DNA from: Bacteroidota bacterium
GTDB taxonomy: Bacteria > Bacteroidota > Bacteroidia > Chitinophagales > JADIYW01
NCBI GenBank assembly: GCA_016705125.1
Contig: JADIYW010000029.1
Location: 1-64,000 of the forward strand
Length of the DNA stretch: 64,000 bases
Reading direction: 5' to 3'
The number at the start of each line of letters is the position of its first letter. Position 1 is the first letter of the stretch. The notes under the pieces were generated by a model, which saw nothing but the letters and a program-made list of their open reading frames with translations, was not told where the DNA came from and made no database searches. This document shows positions 19,825 through 28,660 of the stretch, one piece after another. A program made the position numbers and the translations under genes.

Positions 19825-22800
19825 CTAATTTAAAATAACCAATTTTTGCGTTTTTTCTATAATTTTCCCACTACTGTCTCTTACAGAAAGTTTGTAAATA
19901 TACAATCCATTTCCAAGTGGGTCGCCAAAATCATCCAATCCATCCCATTCAATATTGTCAAATCTATTGCCTACTCCATTGTCTACTGCTTCAATTGTTT
20001 TTACCAATCTACCTGCAATGGAATAAATTTCTATTTTAATTACAAGACCATCACCTGGTTTATTGTGTTCAAAAGCGAAATGGGTAAGTGAAGAAAAAGG
20101 ATTTGGGTAGTTTAATATATTTTTTAGTGCCAATTCTGCCGATTCAGCTACAAAAAATTCTGTACTCGCCTTTCCAGAATTATTTAAATTATCCCAAGCT
20201 TTTAAAGTGATTGTATGTCTTCCAGCACTTAATTTACTAAAAGGATATATTATTTCTCCCTTGGTGAAATCACCCAAGCCACCCTTATAAAAATCATTTA
20301 GAATAATAGTGTTTTTTGTATTTTCATCTAGAATAACAGTGATATCGTGTCCTATGCCATTGCCACTTGTATTGATGCCATTTTCATCTGAGAGATCTGC
20401 GATTAGTTTTGGCTCATCATTTGTAAGTCCGCCCTCCATAAACGCTCTATCGCCCAAAAATAAATCTATTACAGGTCCTTCATTATCAGTTATGATAGTG
20501 TCTGCAATGCCACCAATTGTAATTTCATCAAAGAAACCGCCTGCATCTTCATTTTCATTTTGAGCATAATAGCTAATTTTGCCATTTCCGTAAGAATAAT
20601 CCATATCTTTGGGTGCTAAAAATGTAACTTCAAATGTACCATTTACTACCTTGGTGCGACCATTAAATAGTACATTTTTTTGCAAATTGAAAGTAAAAGG
20701 ACCACTGTCGGGATCGTTTTCGAGGGTTTCTATTTTTTTAGATTTATCAAATACTTTTACAGCTAAATCGCCATTAAATCCATTTAATAAATTGCTGTTT
20801 CTATCTTGGATTTCTCCTTTTATCTTCACTAAAGAAAGTGCTTTTATGGTATCTTGAAAGCTTGAAGGCAAGCTAATATTGTTGATTTCAGTCGTTACAA
20901 TATTTTGTTTAGGAAATCCTAAAATCAAAGCTGGGTCGCCCAAAAGGGTAAATTTTCGATTTCCATCTCCAGTAAGTGAAATGTTTTTTGCCCTTAATAA
21001 AACATCGCCCAACACAACTTCTCCTTCACTTTCTGCTTCAAATATTTTATTTAGAAAATTTTTGTTTATTTCTTCATTTCTATCCGAATACACTAATCTT
21101 ACTGTAGTTACTAATGCAATTGCACCTCCATTTTTTGAAAAATAGACCCTTTCGCCTGCAGTGAATTCTCCTTCTTGATCATAAGGGCCAAATTCGCATG
21201 TAGCAGTTATGAAAAGCGGCAATTTGTCCTTGTTTTCCCACTTATTAATATCATCAAAAGTAAGTACTCTTTCCTTACACCAGCCAAATACACCTCCATG
21301 ACCTACGTAATTCATGATTAACGATCCCTTAAACATTGATTTGTTGATGGCGTCATTCACATCGGGATAAGCGCTACCTCCAGCACCAGCTGATTGTACA
21401 AAAGCATCTAAATAAATTTTGTCAATATTTACACCCTTTGAATCATTCTTAATTTTCTCGGCAAACCCATCCGCAGCATCTACGTGCAAAATTCCGTCTT
21501 CATCATCAGCTATAAATGTGATTGTATTTCGCCAATCTCCAAATCCGTCTGCCGACATATAACTTTTTATTTTTGCAACTGCAATTTGTGCTTTTTCCAA
21601 GTTGTCAGCTGGAATTCTGCCAATTGCGATATCTATTTTTTCGGTAGAAGTATTGTCAATATTTGCACCTTCATTGTCATCTAGCAATCCAAAATAATCA
21701 TCAGAGGTATAAGTTCTGAGCAATTCAAGCGAAAACGGACTTTGGTAGGATGGCAATAAATAATCACCTAATTTTCTGTTATTATACGAACCATCTCCGA
21801 ATAATATTAAATACTTAGGCATAAGGTTAGGGTCACTTCCTGCACGATCGTAAAACATTTTTACAAAATTTCTGATTGCAGTTACATCATTATTTCCTGA
21901 AGAGAATTCATTGAAAATCTGATCTATGTCTACTGTAACTGCAGAAAGACCTTGTTTTAATGCATGAAAATTGGCCAATTCTTGAGCAGGCGTCAAAAGA
22001 CCATTTCTAGTAATAATGATCAATTCTTTTTGTCCAAGTCCATGTAGGTTTTGATTGTTAATTTTACCAAAACCAATTGGTTTAAGCGAAGTGTTTTCAA
22101 AAGCGACATATTGATTTAATGAGTCAATCACCACTTTAAAGGCATTATTTGTTGTAGTTACTTTTTTTGCATTAAATACGTCAGTAATGTCCCATATTTC
22201 AGTGTTATTGGTTAAGCCATTTATATTAAATTTCGTGGTAGCGCCATTTGTAGATTTGGCACCTCTAAAAATTAAAGGATTACCTCTATATATAAGATTG
22301 CGTTTTACTTGTATGGCTAAATAATCTAACCATCCTTTTGAATCAAAATCTGGTCTTGAATAGGTTAATTTTAGAGCAATGTTATCTGATGGATTAGTAA
22401 TAGTTGCAGCACCAGTTGTCGAACGACCATAATCAGCTAAGTCACTATTTCCAATAGGACCCACATTAAATGTACCAATATTTGAATTATTGTTTGATAA
22501 TGAAAAGGAAGTAGTGAAATTATTAGATTTTGCAGCAAATGAAACACTTAGTTTTGCTGGCACACTCTGGTCGATATCGGCAAAGTTAAAAGCATAATCA
22601 CGGGTTTCTTGGAATCCAAATTCATCACCAAACCACTTGTTGCCCGATTTTCCAATGTTTACGATTTCTTGTTCAATAAAAGCGAAATCGTCATAATTGG
22701 TTAATGTAGTTGTTTCAGGCTCATTTGATAAGGTTGCAGTTCCAATTCGTTTTCCATTTCCTGAACTAGCAGTTACGAAAAAATTCTTTGTGTCGGAAAA

Positions 22801-23619
22801 CATATTTACTTGATGTCTATACGTTTTTGCAGTTGGATTATAAGTCCATTTCTCTGGTCCTGGTGCATAAAATAAGATATAATCGCCTTGTGTGAATGTC
22901 GTATTATTGGCCGAAACAACCTTTATAGCAAATTCTTGAACGTCATCTGTAGTTGCACTTCCAGCCAAATTGGGAAGCATTCCGCCCATCTGTCCAAATA
23001 TTTTAAGCGTATTTGGATTTACATTATCTACATTCATTCCTAATGACTTTAGAAAATCGTAATCTAATTTATACAATCCTGATTGTGTTACTCCAAATTT
23101 GTACCAGTCGCCATTTGCAAGTGCCGATTCTGCAGCATAAGTTTTATTATTGATTATCCTATTTTCGGAAGGTGTTTCCAATTCAACGTTTTCAATGTCA
23201 AAACGGATGAGTTTTTCAATTATTCCTTCTTCGTTTATTCTAAAGGGTAAAAAAGAAAAAGTGAGGAGTGCTTGTTTTTTTTCATAACCAATGGCGCTTG
23301 AAAGTTTAATTTGGGCACCAATTTTTGATTTCATTTGCTCAGAAAACACAAAATTGGTAGGTTCAAAAACGGGATTCACAATTTTTATATCAAAATTGTT
23401 TCCATTTTTTATTTCAATGGTTTTGAAATAAAGCGGAATATTTTCATTTTCTTCTAAAAAAAGTGCATTTTCAAAAGAAGATCTTTCAATTGAAGTTGAT
23501 TGACCTTTTTGCTCTTGGGTATTTTCATTCCATTTTAATTCTTCATGGGTATTTCCTGCAAATAAAGGTGAGAGGATGCAAAAAAGACAAAGGAATATGG
23601 TAAAATAGCTTTTGTTCAC
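19825..23619 (-). CDS. porU: Type IX secretion sortase PorU (gingipain-like C25 protease)
   Basis: 1264 residues with a signal peptide (MNKSYFTIFLCLFCILSPLFAG), an N-terminal beta region, and a C25 peptidase domain carrying the catalytic His in MNYVGHGGVFGW (about residue 773) and the Cys in TATCEFGPYD (about residue 807). The last 100 residues are a FlgD-like sorting-type domain (NYPNPFSSLTHFAF, NGLYIYKLSVRD). PorU cleaves the sorting domain from cargo and attaches the cargo to lipid-linked sugar at the cell surface. It is divergent from gldJ across a 231-base gap. Length and motifs indicate a functional gene. Confidence 0.96.
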   Translation of the reverse strand: MNKSYFTIFLCLFCILSPLFAGNTHEELKWNENTQEQKGQSTSIERSSFENALFLEENENIPLYFKTIEIKNGNNFDIKIVNPVFEPTNFVFSEQMKSKIGAQIKLSSAIGYEKKQALLTFSFLPFRINEEGIIEKLIRFDIENVELETPSENRIINNKTYAAESALANGDWYKFGVTQSGLYKLDYDFLKSLGMNVDNVNPNTLKIFGQMGGMLPNLAGSATTDDVQEFAIKVVSANNTTFTQGDYILFYAPGPEKWTYNPTAKTYRHQVNMFSDTKNFFVTASSGNGKRIGTATLSNEPETTTLTNYDDFAFIEQEIVNIGKSGNKWFGDEFGFQETRDYAFNFADIDQSVPAKLSVSFAAKSNNFTTSFSLSNNNSNIGTFNVGPIGNSDLADYGRSTTGAATITNPSDNIALKLTYSRPDFDSKGWLDYLAIQVKRNLIYRGNPLIFRGAKSTNGATTKFNINGLTNNTEIWDITDVFNAKKVTTTNNAFKVVIDSLNQYVAFENTSLKPIGFGKINNQNLHGLGQKELIIITRNGLLTPAQELANFHALKQGLSAVTVDIDQIFNEFSSGNNDVTAIRNFVKMFYDRAGSDPNLMPKYLILFGDGSYNNRKLGDYLLPSYQSPFSLELLRTYTSDDYFGLLDDNEGANIDNTSTEKIDIAIGRIPADNLEKAQIAVAKIKSYMSADGFGDWRNTITFIADDEDGILHVDAADGFAEKIKNDSKGVNIDKIYLDAFVQSAGAGGSAYPDVNDAINKSMFKGSLIMNYVGHGGVFGWCKERVLTFDDINKWENKDKLPLFITATCEFGPYDQEGEFTAGERVYFSKNGGAIALVTTVRLVYSDRNEEINKNFLNKIFEAESEGEVVLGDVLLRAKNISLTGDGNRKFTLLGDPALILGFPKQNIVTTEINNISLPSSFQDTIKALSLVKIKGEIQDRNSNLLNGFNGDLAVKVFDKSKKIETLENDPDSGPFTFNLQKNVLFNGRTKVVNGTFEVTFLAPKDMDYSYGNGKISYYAQNENEDAGGFFDEITIGGIADTIITDNEGPVIDLFLGDRAFMEGGLTNDEPKLIADLSDENGINTSGNGIGHDITVILDENTKNTIILNDFYKGGLGDFTKGEIIYPFSKLSAGRHTITLKAWDNLNNSGKASTEFFVAESAELALKNILNYPNPFSSLTHFAFEHNKPGDGLVIKIEIYSIAGRLVKTIEAVDNGVGNRFDNIEWDGLDDFGDPLGNGLYIYKLSVRDSSGKIIEKTQKLVILN

Positions 23620-23790
23620 AACAATTTATTTTGGTTTAAATATATGTAAAATGGTTTAATTAGACAAAAAAAACTTTATTTTTGACATATATTAAGAACA
23701 AACTCTATTCTTAAAAGTTTATTACGCAATAAAAAGGATGATTTTACGTAATAAAGGTTGCATTTAATTGATTAATAATCTTGATTTTAT

Positions 23791-23821
23791 TTTGAAAATT
23801 AAAAGCAAGCCATTATCTTTG
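23791..23821 (+). promoter_or_regulatory. Bacteroidota-type promoter of gldJ
   Basis: TTTG at 23791-23794 and TATCTTTG at 23814-23821 are separated by 19 bases. This matches the Bacteroidota -33/-7 consensus (TTTG, 19-21 bases, TAnnTTTG). It sits 29 bases before the gldJ start. Confidence 0.75.
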
Positions 23822-23850
23822 ATAACTTAAAGTAAATACTTACCTATATT

Positions 23851-25356
23851 ATGAATGTAAGAAGAAGAATAATCTATTTCGCTAGCGCAGTTGTTTTACT
23901 CGCAAGTTGTAAAGGTGGTAAAGAAAAATCATCTGCCACAGGTTGGAATTATAATGACCCAAAAATGGGTGGATTCGAAGTAGCTAAAGAAAAGGCACAA
24001 AAAACAGGACCCAATTTGGTTTTTGTAGAAGGTGGTGCTTTTACTATGGGTGCAACGGAGCAGGATGTAACGTATGAGTATAACAATATCCCTCGTAAAG
24101 TTACTGTGAACTCATTCTTTATGGATGAAACGGAGGTGGCAAACGTACACTACAGAGAATATATTTATTGGACAGAAAGGGTTTTTGGTGGTGAACATCC
24201 AGAAATATTGCGTTCTATTCTTCCCGATACTTTGTGTTGGAGAGATGAATTGGCATATAATGAGCCTTATGTAGAAACATATTTAAGGCATCCATCATTC
24301 GATTATTATCCAGTAGTAGGTGTAACTTGGTTGCAGGCTAATGATTACTGCAAATGGAGAACCGATCGGGTAAATGAAATGATGATGATGAAGAACGGTT
24401 ATTTGGATATGAATAACGAACAACGTAATGAAGAAAACTTTAATACTGATGCCTATTTAGCTGGTCAGTATAATGGAACTGCTAAAAAAATGAAAAAAGA
24501 CTTGAATCCTAGTGGTTCTGGTCAGCGAAATGTGAATATGTCTGATGGTGTTTTATTGCCTGATTACCGTCTACCAACTGAAGCAGAATGGGAATATGCT
24601 GCTCTTGCCCTTAAAGGTACTGTACCTGTAGAAGGTGAGGAGTTAATCACAAATAGAAGAATCTATCCTTGGGATGGTTCAACAGTAAGATACCAAAAAC
24701 ATACTAATACACAAGGTGATATGCTTGCAAACTTCAAAAGAGGTGCAGGAGATTATGCTGGTGTTGCGGGAGCTTTGAATGACAATGCAATGATAACTGC
24801 GCCTGTTACTTCTTTCTATCCTAATGATTTCGGTTTGTTTAATATGGCTGGAAATGTGAATGAGTGGGTAGAAGATGTTTATCGTCCATTAACACTTTCA
24901 GATTTTGAGGAATTAAATCCTTTTAGAGGAAATGAATTTACAAAGCCAGTTTTGAATGAAGATGGTACTTTCGCTACAAAAGATAGCATGGGTAGAATGA
25001 AGCGAGAATTGCAAACGAAAGAAGAGTTAGGAGAACGAAGAAATTATCGTGACCCTTTGGCTAAAAACTATATGGATGGTGACTCAGCTAGTGAAATATC
25101 ATATAACTATGGAATTTCTTCATTAATTAGCGATAAAGCAAGAGTTTACAAAGGTGGTAGCTGGAATGATAGAGCATTTTTCTTAGCTCCTGGTGCAAGA
25201 AGATTCTTAAATGAAGATCAATCATCTAGCCAAATTGGATTTAGATGCGCTATGGACAAAATGGGTGCAGCCAATTCATCTCAAAGTAGTAAAGGTGGAA
25301 ATCAATTTAAAGAAGCTAAAAAGTCTTCGGCCAAAAATGCAAAACAAAGAAAATAA
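23851..25356 (+). CDS. gldJ: Gliding motility/type IX secretion lipoprotein GldJ
   Basis: 501 residues. The lipobox VVLLASCKGG places the anchor Cys at residue 20, followed by the GldJ opening SATGWNYNDPKMGGFEVAKEK. The remainder is a formylglycine-generating-enzyme-like (sulfatase-modifying factor) fold: FVEGGAFTMGATEQD, YRLPTEAEWEYAA, MAGNVNEWVEDVYRP, VYKGGSWNDRAFFL, QIGFRCAM. GldJ stabilises GldK and is needed for gliding and type IX secretion in flavobacteria. The fold is used structurally there, not as an enzyme. A clear terminator follows, then murF, the conserved neighbour. Confidence 0.96.
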   Translation: MNVRRRIIYFASAVVLLASCKGGKEKSSATGWNYNDPKMGGFEVAKEKAQKTGPNLVFVEGGAFTMGATEQDVTYEYNNIPRKVTVNSFFMDETEVANVHYREYIYWTERVFGGEHPEILRSILPDTLCWRDELAYNEPYVETYLRHPSFDYYPVVGVTWLQANDYCKWRTDRVNEMMMMKNGYLDMNNEQRNEENFNTDAYLAGQYNGTAKKMKKDLNPSGSGQRNVNMSDGVLLPDYRLPTEAEWEYAALALKGTVPVEGEELITNRRIYPWDGSTVRYQKHTNTQGDMLANFKRGAGDYAGVAGALNDNAMITAPVTSFYPNDFGLFNMAGNVNEWVEDVYRPLTLSDFEELNPFRGNEFTKPVLNEDGTFATKDSMGRMKRELQTKEELGERRNYRDPLAKNYMDGDSASEISYNYGISSLISDKARVYKGGSWNDRAFFLAPGARRFLNEDQSSSQIGFRCAMDKMGAANSSQSSKGGNQFKEAKKSSAKNAKQRK

Positions 25357-25384
25357 TAGATATTTCTTAAATTAATTCATAATA

Positions 25385-25413
25385 AGCCACACATTTTGTG
25401 TGGCTTTTTTTTT
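25385..25413 (+). terminator. Intrinsic terminator after gldJ
   Basis: AGCCACAC TTTT-type loop GTGTGGCT forms an 8-bp GC-containing stem followed by nine T residues. It lies 29 bases after the gldJ stop and overlaps the extended murF frame, which argues for the later murF start at 25425. Confidence 0.9.
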
Positions 25414-25424
25414 ATTTTTATCTT

Positions 25425-26708
25425 ATGGAAATTGAAAAATTGTATCAGTGCTTTCTTAAATCGACTGGTGTAGCAACAGATACACGTAAAATTGATAATG
25501 GAAAACTCTTTTTTGCATTAAAAGGAGAGAATTTTAATGGTAATTCTTTTGCCAAACAGGCAAAAGAACTAGGCGCCATCATATCTGTAATAGATGAACC
25601 GCAATATGAAAGTGAAAATACTTTCTTGGTAAAGGATAGCCTCCAAGCATTGCAAGATTTAGCAAATTACCACCGTCAAAAAACAAATATAAAAGTTTTA
25701 GGAATTACTGGAAGCAATGGCAAAACGACTTGCAAGGAATTGGTAAGCAGGGTTTTGTCTAAAAAATTTAAGGTTTCAGCTACACTTGGTAATTTGAATA
25801 ATCATATTGGTGTTCCACTAACCATTCTTAGCTGGCCAAAGGACACTGAATTTGCTGTAGTAGAAATGGGTGCAAATCATCAGAAGGAAATAGAAATGTT
25901 GTGCAATATTGCAATGCCTAATTATGGTGTTATTACGAGTATAGGAAAGGCTCACATCGAAGGTTTTGGCGGAGTGGAAGGTGTAATTAAAGGCAAGGGA
26001 GAATTGTTTGATTACCTAAGTAAACATCATGGATTGGCATTTGTAAACCAAAATATTGAAGTACTACGAGAAATGGCTGACCAAAGAAAATTACACACTT
26101 ATTTATATGGTAAACAATCAGATGCTGTACACGGTATGATTCATTCCACTCAGCCGTTTGTTGATTGTGATATATTTTTTGATAATGTAAGTTTTAATAT
26201 TCAATCCAATTTAATTGGCGAGTATAATTTTTTGAATATCCTATCGGCAGCCACGATTGGTTATTATTTTGGTGTAGCGCCACAAGATATTGTGGCGGCC
26301 ATTTCTGGATATGTTTCAGACAACAATAGGTCGCAATTTGAACAAGTAGGAGAAAATAATATTATTTTCGATGCTTATAATGCCAATCCGACAAGTGTTT
26401 CGCATGCAATCAAATATTTAAATGAATTAGCCGCTGAAAACAAAATCGTAATAATTGGCGATATGTGGGAATTGGGTGAATATGCAATCCAAGAGCATCA
26501 GGCCATTGTAGATCAATTGAAAGCTTGTAATTTTAATAAAGTAATTTTAGTAGGTGCTTTATTTGGTAAAATTGAATTACCTAGTTCCTTTTTGCATTTT
26601 AATGATAATCAAGAAACCAAAAAATGGTTTGATAATAGCGGAACCAAAAATGCTACTATTTTATTGAAAGGCTCAAGAGGCATGAAGCTAGAGAAGATAT
26701 TTAAATAG
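25425..26708 (+). CDS. murF: UDP-N-acetylmuramoyl-tripeptide--D-alanyl-D-alanine ligase
   Basis: About 427 residues from ATG at 25425 (MEIEKLYQCFLKSTG); the frame extends to 25398, but that part is terminator sequence. Mur-ligase domains are in order: N-terminal substrate domain (VATDTRKIDNGKLFFALKGENFNG), central ATPase domain with P-loop GITGSNGKTTCKEL and VVEMGANHQKEI, then the C-terminal domain with FDAYNANPTSV and IIGDMWELGEYA. It adds D-Ala-D-Ala to UDP-MurNAc-tripeptide in the cytoplasm, completing the peptidoglycan precursor. The gldJ-murF linkage is usual in Bacteroidota. Confidence 0.95.
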   Translation: MEIEKLYQCFLKSTGVATDTRKIDNGKLFFALKGENFNGNSFAKQAKELGAIISVIDEPQYESENTFLVKDSLQALQDLANYHRQKTNIKVLGITGSNGKTTCKELVSRVLSKKFKVSATLGNLNNHIGVPLTILSWPKDTEFAVVEMGANHQKEIEMLCNIAMPNYGVITSIGKAHIEGFGGVEGVIKGKGELFDYLSKHHGLAFVNQNIEVLREMADQRKLHTYLYGKQSDAVHGMIHSTQPFVDCDIFFDNVSFNIQSNLIGEYNFLNILSAATIGYYFGVAPQDIVAAISGYVSDNNRSQFEQVGENNIIFDAYNANPTSVSHAIKYLNELAAENKIVIIGDMWELGEYAIQEHQAIVDQLKACNFNKVILVGALFGKIELPSSFLHFNDNQETKKWFDNSGTKNATILLKGSRGMKLEKIFK

Positions 26709-26721
26709 TGGTGAATTAATA

Positions 26722-27939
26722 CTACAATATTTTATTATAGGCCCGCATCCATCTTTCTGGAATCTCATTTTCTAAGGCAATATGATAATCTTTTATGGTA
26801 CATGGAAATAATTTATGTTTTTTACTCCTTTCCGTTTCCATTTCTATTTTTATCCACCACCGATCGCTTTTTTTGCTTTTTAGAAATACCAAATCTTCTG
26901 GATTATCCTCGATTGGAACAATAAATTTATTGAAGTCATTTTCGTTTATAATTGGATAATCTCCTTTTCTCTGACTGTATCCATCTATAAAATACCATAT
27001 CATTTGTGCAATGGCTATAGCAGTGGTATTATTTAGATCGTAGTCGGGATTAAAATCGTAAATGCCCAATGAACTAAGTCTATCACTTAACCCTGCATAT
27101 CGAAATAATTGGCATGCTTCATCGGCGAAGAATCCATTAGGAGAAGGGTTCGAAATTCCAGGAGCATCACATTGTCTTAGACTACCGATATTGAAAACCA
27201 TCAAATCCGCATCACGAACCACAGGCTCAAATTCCCGCAAATCCTCTCTTACAATGCCAAGTCTATAGCTATCGAATTGCATTTTGTGCATTAAATCCAA
27301 GAATTCATTTGGTACAAAATAGGTCTGATAACCTAACTGCGAAAAATTAAATAATATGTTTGGTGGATCAGTAAATAACTTAAATAGATAATTTTCATTG
27401 CTTACCTGCGATTTTTTAGAAGAATCAGAAATGGTAAATCTTTCGTCTAATGATACCATATTTACAAAAAAATCTAAGTCATTATACCCTTTGTATTGAC
27501 CTAAAGCCAAGGTTTGGTCGCCACCCAAAATGATTGGAAGAATTTTATTTCTTAATAACTCGTTTACTACGCTTGATAATGCAATAGTTGTGTCTGATTG
27601 TTTTTGTCCTTTCTCGATATTTCCTAAATCAATAATTCTTACCTTACTAGGCATATTAAAAAGACTATAAAGTGACTTTCGAATGGTGTCTGCAGCAGTT
27701 TCAGTTCCTTTGTTTTTGCTGTTTCCTCTTCCTTCATTTACGCCCAAAATGGCAATGTCATATGCTGAATAATCAAATGATTGACCCTCATAAAAATGAA
27801 TTTTAGATTTCCAATTGCCTTCTTTAGTTTCAATCTTATCTAATAATAACTTATTTATTGGTTTCAAAAAATCTGCAATCATATTCTTTTTTTTAGGCAA
27901 AACAAAAGATGATTTAAATAAATACACCATCTCAATCAC
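26722..27939 (-). CDS. Ureohydrolase-fold (arginase/formimidoylglutamase-like) protein with altered metal ligands
   Basis: 405 residues of the arginase superfamily; a start at the Met of MIADFLKPINKLLLDK (about 27882) is possible. The fold is recognisable: DIAILGVNEGRGN, PIILGGDQTLALGQ, NMVSLDERF, LMVFNIGSLRQCDAPG and the family-specific SPNGFFADEACQLFRYAG. The canonical Mn ligands are not all there: GGDH is GGDQ, DAHxD is read as VSLDE, and SxDxD as FNIGS. It may be a pseudoenzyme or use a different site. It is convergent with murF next to the type IX genes. Annotation as formimidoylglutamase would be by family only. Confidence 0.85.
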   Translation of the reverse strand: MIEMVYLFKSSFVLPKKKNMIADFLKPINKLLLDKIETKEGNWKSKIHFYEGQSFDYSAYDIAILGVNEGRGNSKNKGTETAADTIRKSLYSLFNMPSKVRIIDLGNIEKGQKQSDTTIALSSVVNELLRNKILPIILGGDQTLALGQYKGYNDLDFFVNMVSLDERFTISDSSKKSQVSNENYLFKLFTDPPNILFNFSQLGYQTYFVPNEFLDLMHKMQFDSYRLGIVREDLREFEPVVRDADLMVFNIGSLRQCDAPGISNPSPNGFFADEACQLFRYAGLSDRLSSLGIYDFNPDYDLNNTTAIAIAQMIWYFIDGYSQRKGDYPIINENDFNKFIVPIEDNPEDLVFLKSKKSDRWWIKIEMETERSKKHKLFPCTIKDYHIALENEIPERWMRAYNKIL

Positions 27940-28129
27940 AAAAATAAGATGATTTATGTAGTGAATATTAAATAGTTTTGAACAAAAGGGGAGAAAAATA
28001 GGTTTGCCTATTTTTCAAAAATGGCTTTTTGAATCTTTTGATTTTTTTTTGCTAAAAAATATGGAACAAGAAAAGAGATTGGTTTTGAAATTATAATACA
28101 AAGTTTTACATATTTAAATTATGAATTGT

Positions 28130-28137
28130 TATTTTTG
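28130..28137 (+). promoter_or_regulatory. Bacteroidota -7 element before the DUF3127 gene
   Basis: TATTTTTG matches TAnnTTTG and lies 17 bases before the start codon. No clear TTTG -33 element is placed at the ideal distance. Confidence 0.45.
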
Positions 28138-28153
28138 TAAAAAAAATTAATCT

Positions 28154-28531
28154 ATGAGTATGGAAATAAAAGGTAAAATAGTGAAAGTTTTGCCTGAATT
28201 AACTGGAGAAGGAAAAAACGGTCCTTGGGTAAAGCGTATGTTTGTAATAGAAACAGAGGGACAATACCCTAAAAAAGTGCAAATTTCTACTTTTGGTGAT
28301 AAATTAAATGTAGCACTAATAAAAGAAGGAAACGATGTAAATGTGTTTTTCGAATTAGATAGTAGAGAATTTAATGAAAGATGGTATACAGATGTAAGAG
28401 CTTGGAAAATTGAATTAGCTGGTGGAGTGGCAAATACTCAAACTAACCAATCTAATACTTCTAATTTTGCGCAACCAACACCCATAAGCGAACCAACAAT
28501 GGAAGATGGTGGCGATGATTTGCCATTTTAA
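28154..28531 (+). CDS. DUF3127 protein, SSB-like OB fold with SSB-type C-terminal tip
   Basis: 125 residues. The first 95 (MEIKGKIVKVLPELTGEGKN, then WVKRMFVIETEGQYPKKVQIS, then VNVFFELDSREFNERWYTDVRAWKIEL) form the DUF3127 beta-barrel. A low-complexity Asn/Gln/Ser/Thr linker leads to an acidic, hydrophobic end, EDGGDDLPF, resembling the DDDIPF tip by which single-stranded-DNA-binding proteins recruit repair and replication partners. DUF3127 proteins are mostly from Bacteroidota. A nucleic-acid role is inferred from the fold and tip. It is monocistronic, with its own promoter and terminator. Confidence 0.88.
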   Translation: MSMEIKGKIVKVLPELTGEGKNGPWVKRMFVIETEGQYPKKVQISTFGDKLNVALIKEGNDVNVFFELDSREFNERWYTDVRAWKIELAGGVANTQTNQSNTSNFAQPTPISEPTMEDGGDDLPF

Positions 28532-28555
28532 GAAATAATTTATTCATTATAATTA

Positions 28556-28592
28556 ATGGGTGATTTTCGAAAGAAAATCACCCATTTTTTTT
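28556..28592 (+). terminator. Intrinsic terminator after the DUF3127 gene
   Basis: ATGGGTGATTTTC, loop GAAA, GAAAATCACCCAT: a 13-bp perfect stem with a stable tetraloop, followed by eight T residues. Confidence 0.93.
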
Positions 28593-28604
28593 CAAATTAT
28601 AGCA

Positions 28605-28635
28605 TAAAAAAAGCGCAACCTTATGATTGCGCTTT
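28605..28635 (-). terminator. Intrinsic terminator of the acyl-CoA dehydrogenase gene
   Basis: On the minus strand, AAAGCGCAA, loop TCATAAGG, TTGCGCTTT followed by more T residues. It begins 26 bases after the dehydrogenase stop, back-to-back with the DUF3127 terminator. Confidence 0.9.
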
Positions 28636-28660
28636 AATAAAATTGGTTAGGTTGTATTCT

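Noticed and set aside
27135..27160. GGGTTCGAAATTCCAGGAGC as a tRNA T-arm
   Set aside because: It is inside the ureohydrolase-fold gene, and no acceptor stem, D-arm or anticodon arm can be formed around it. No tRNA was found elsewhere.
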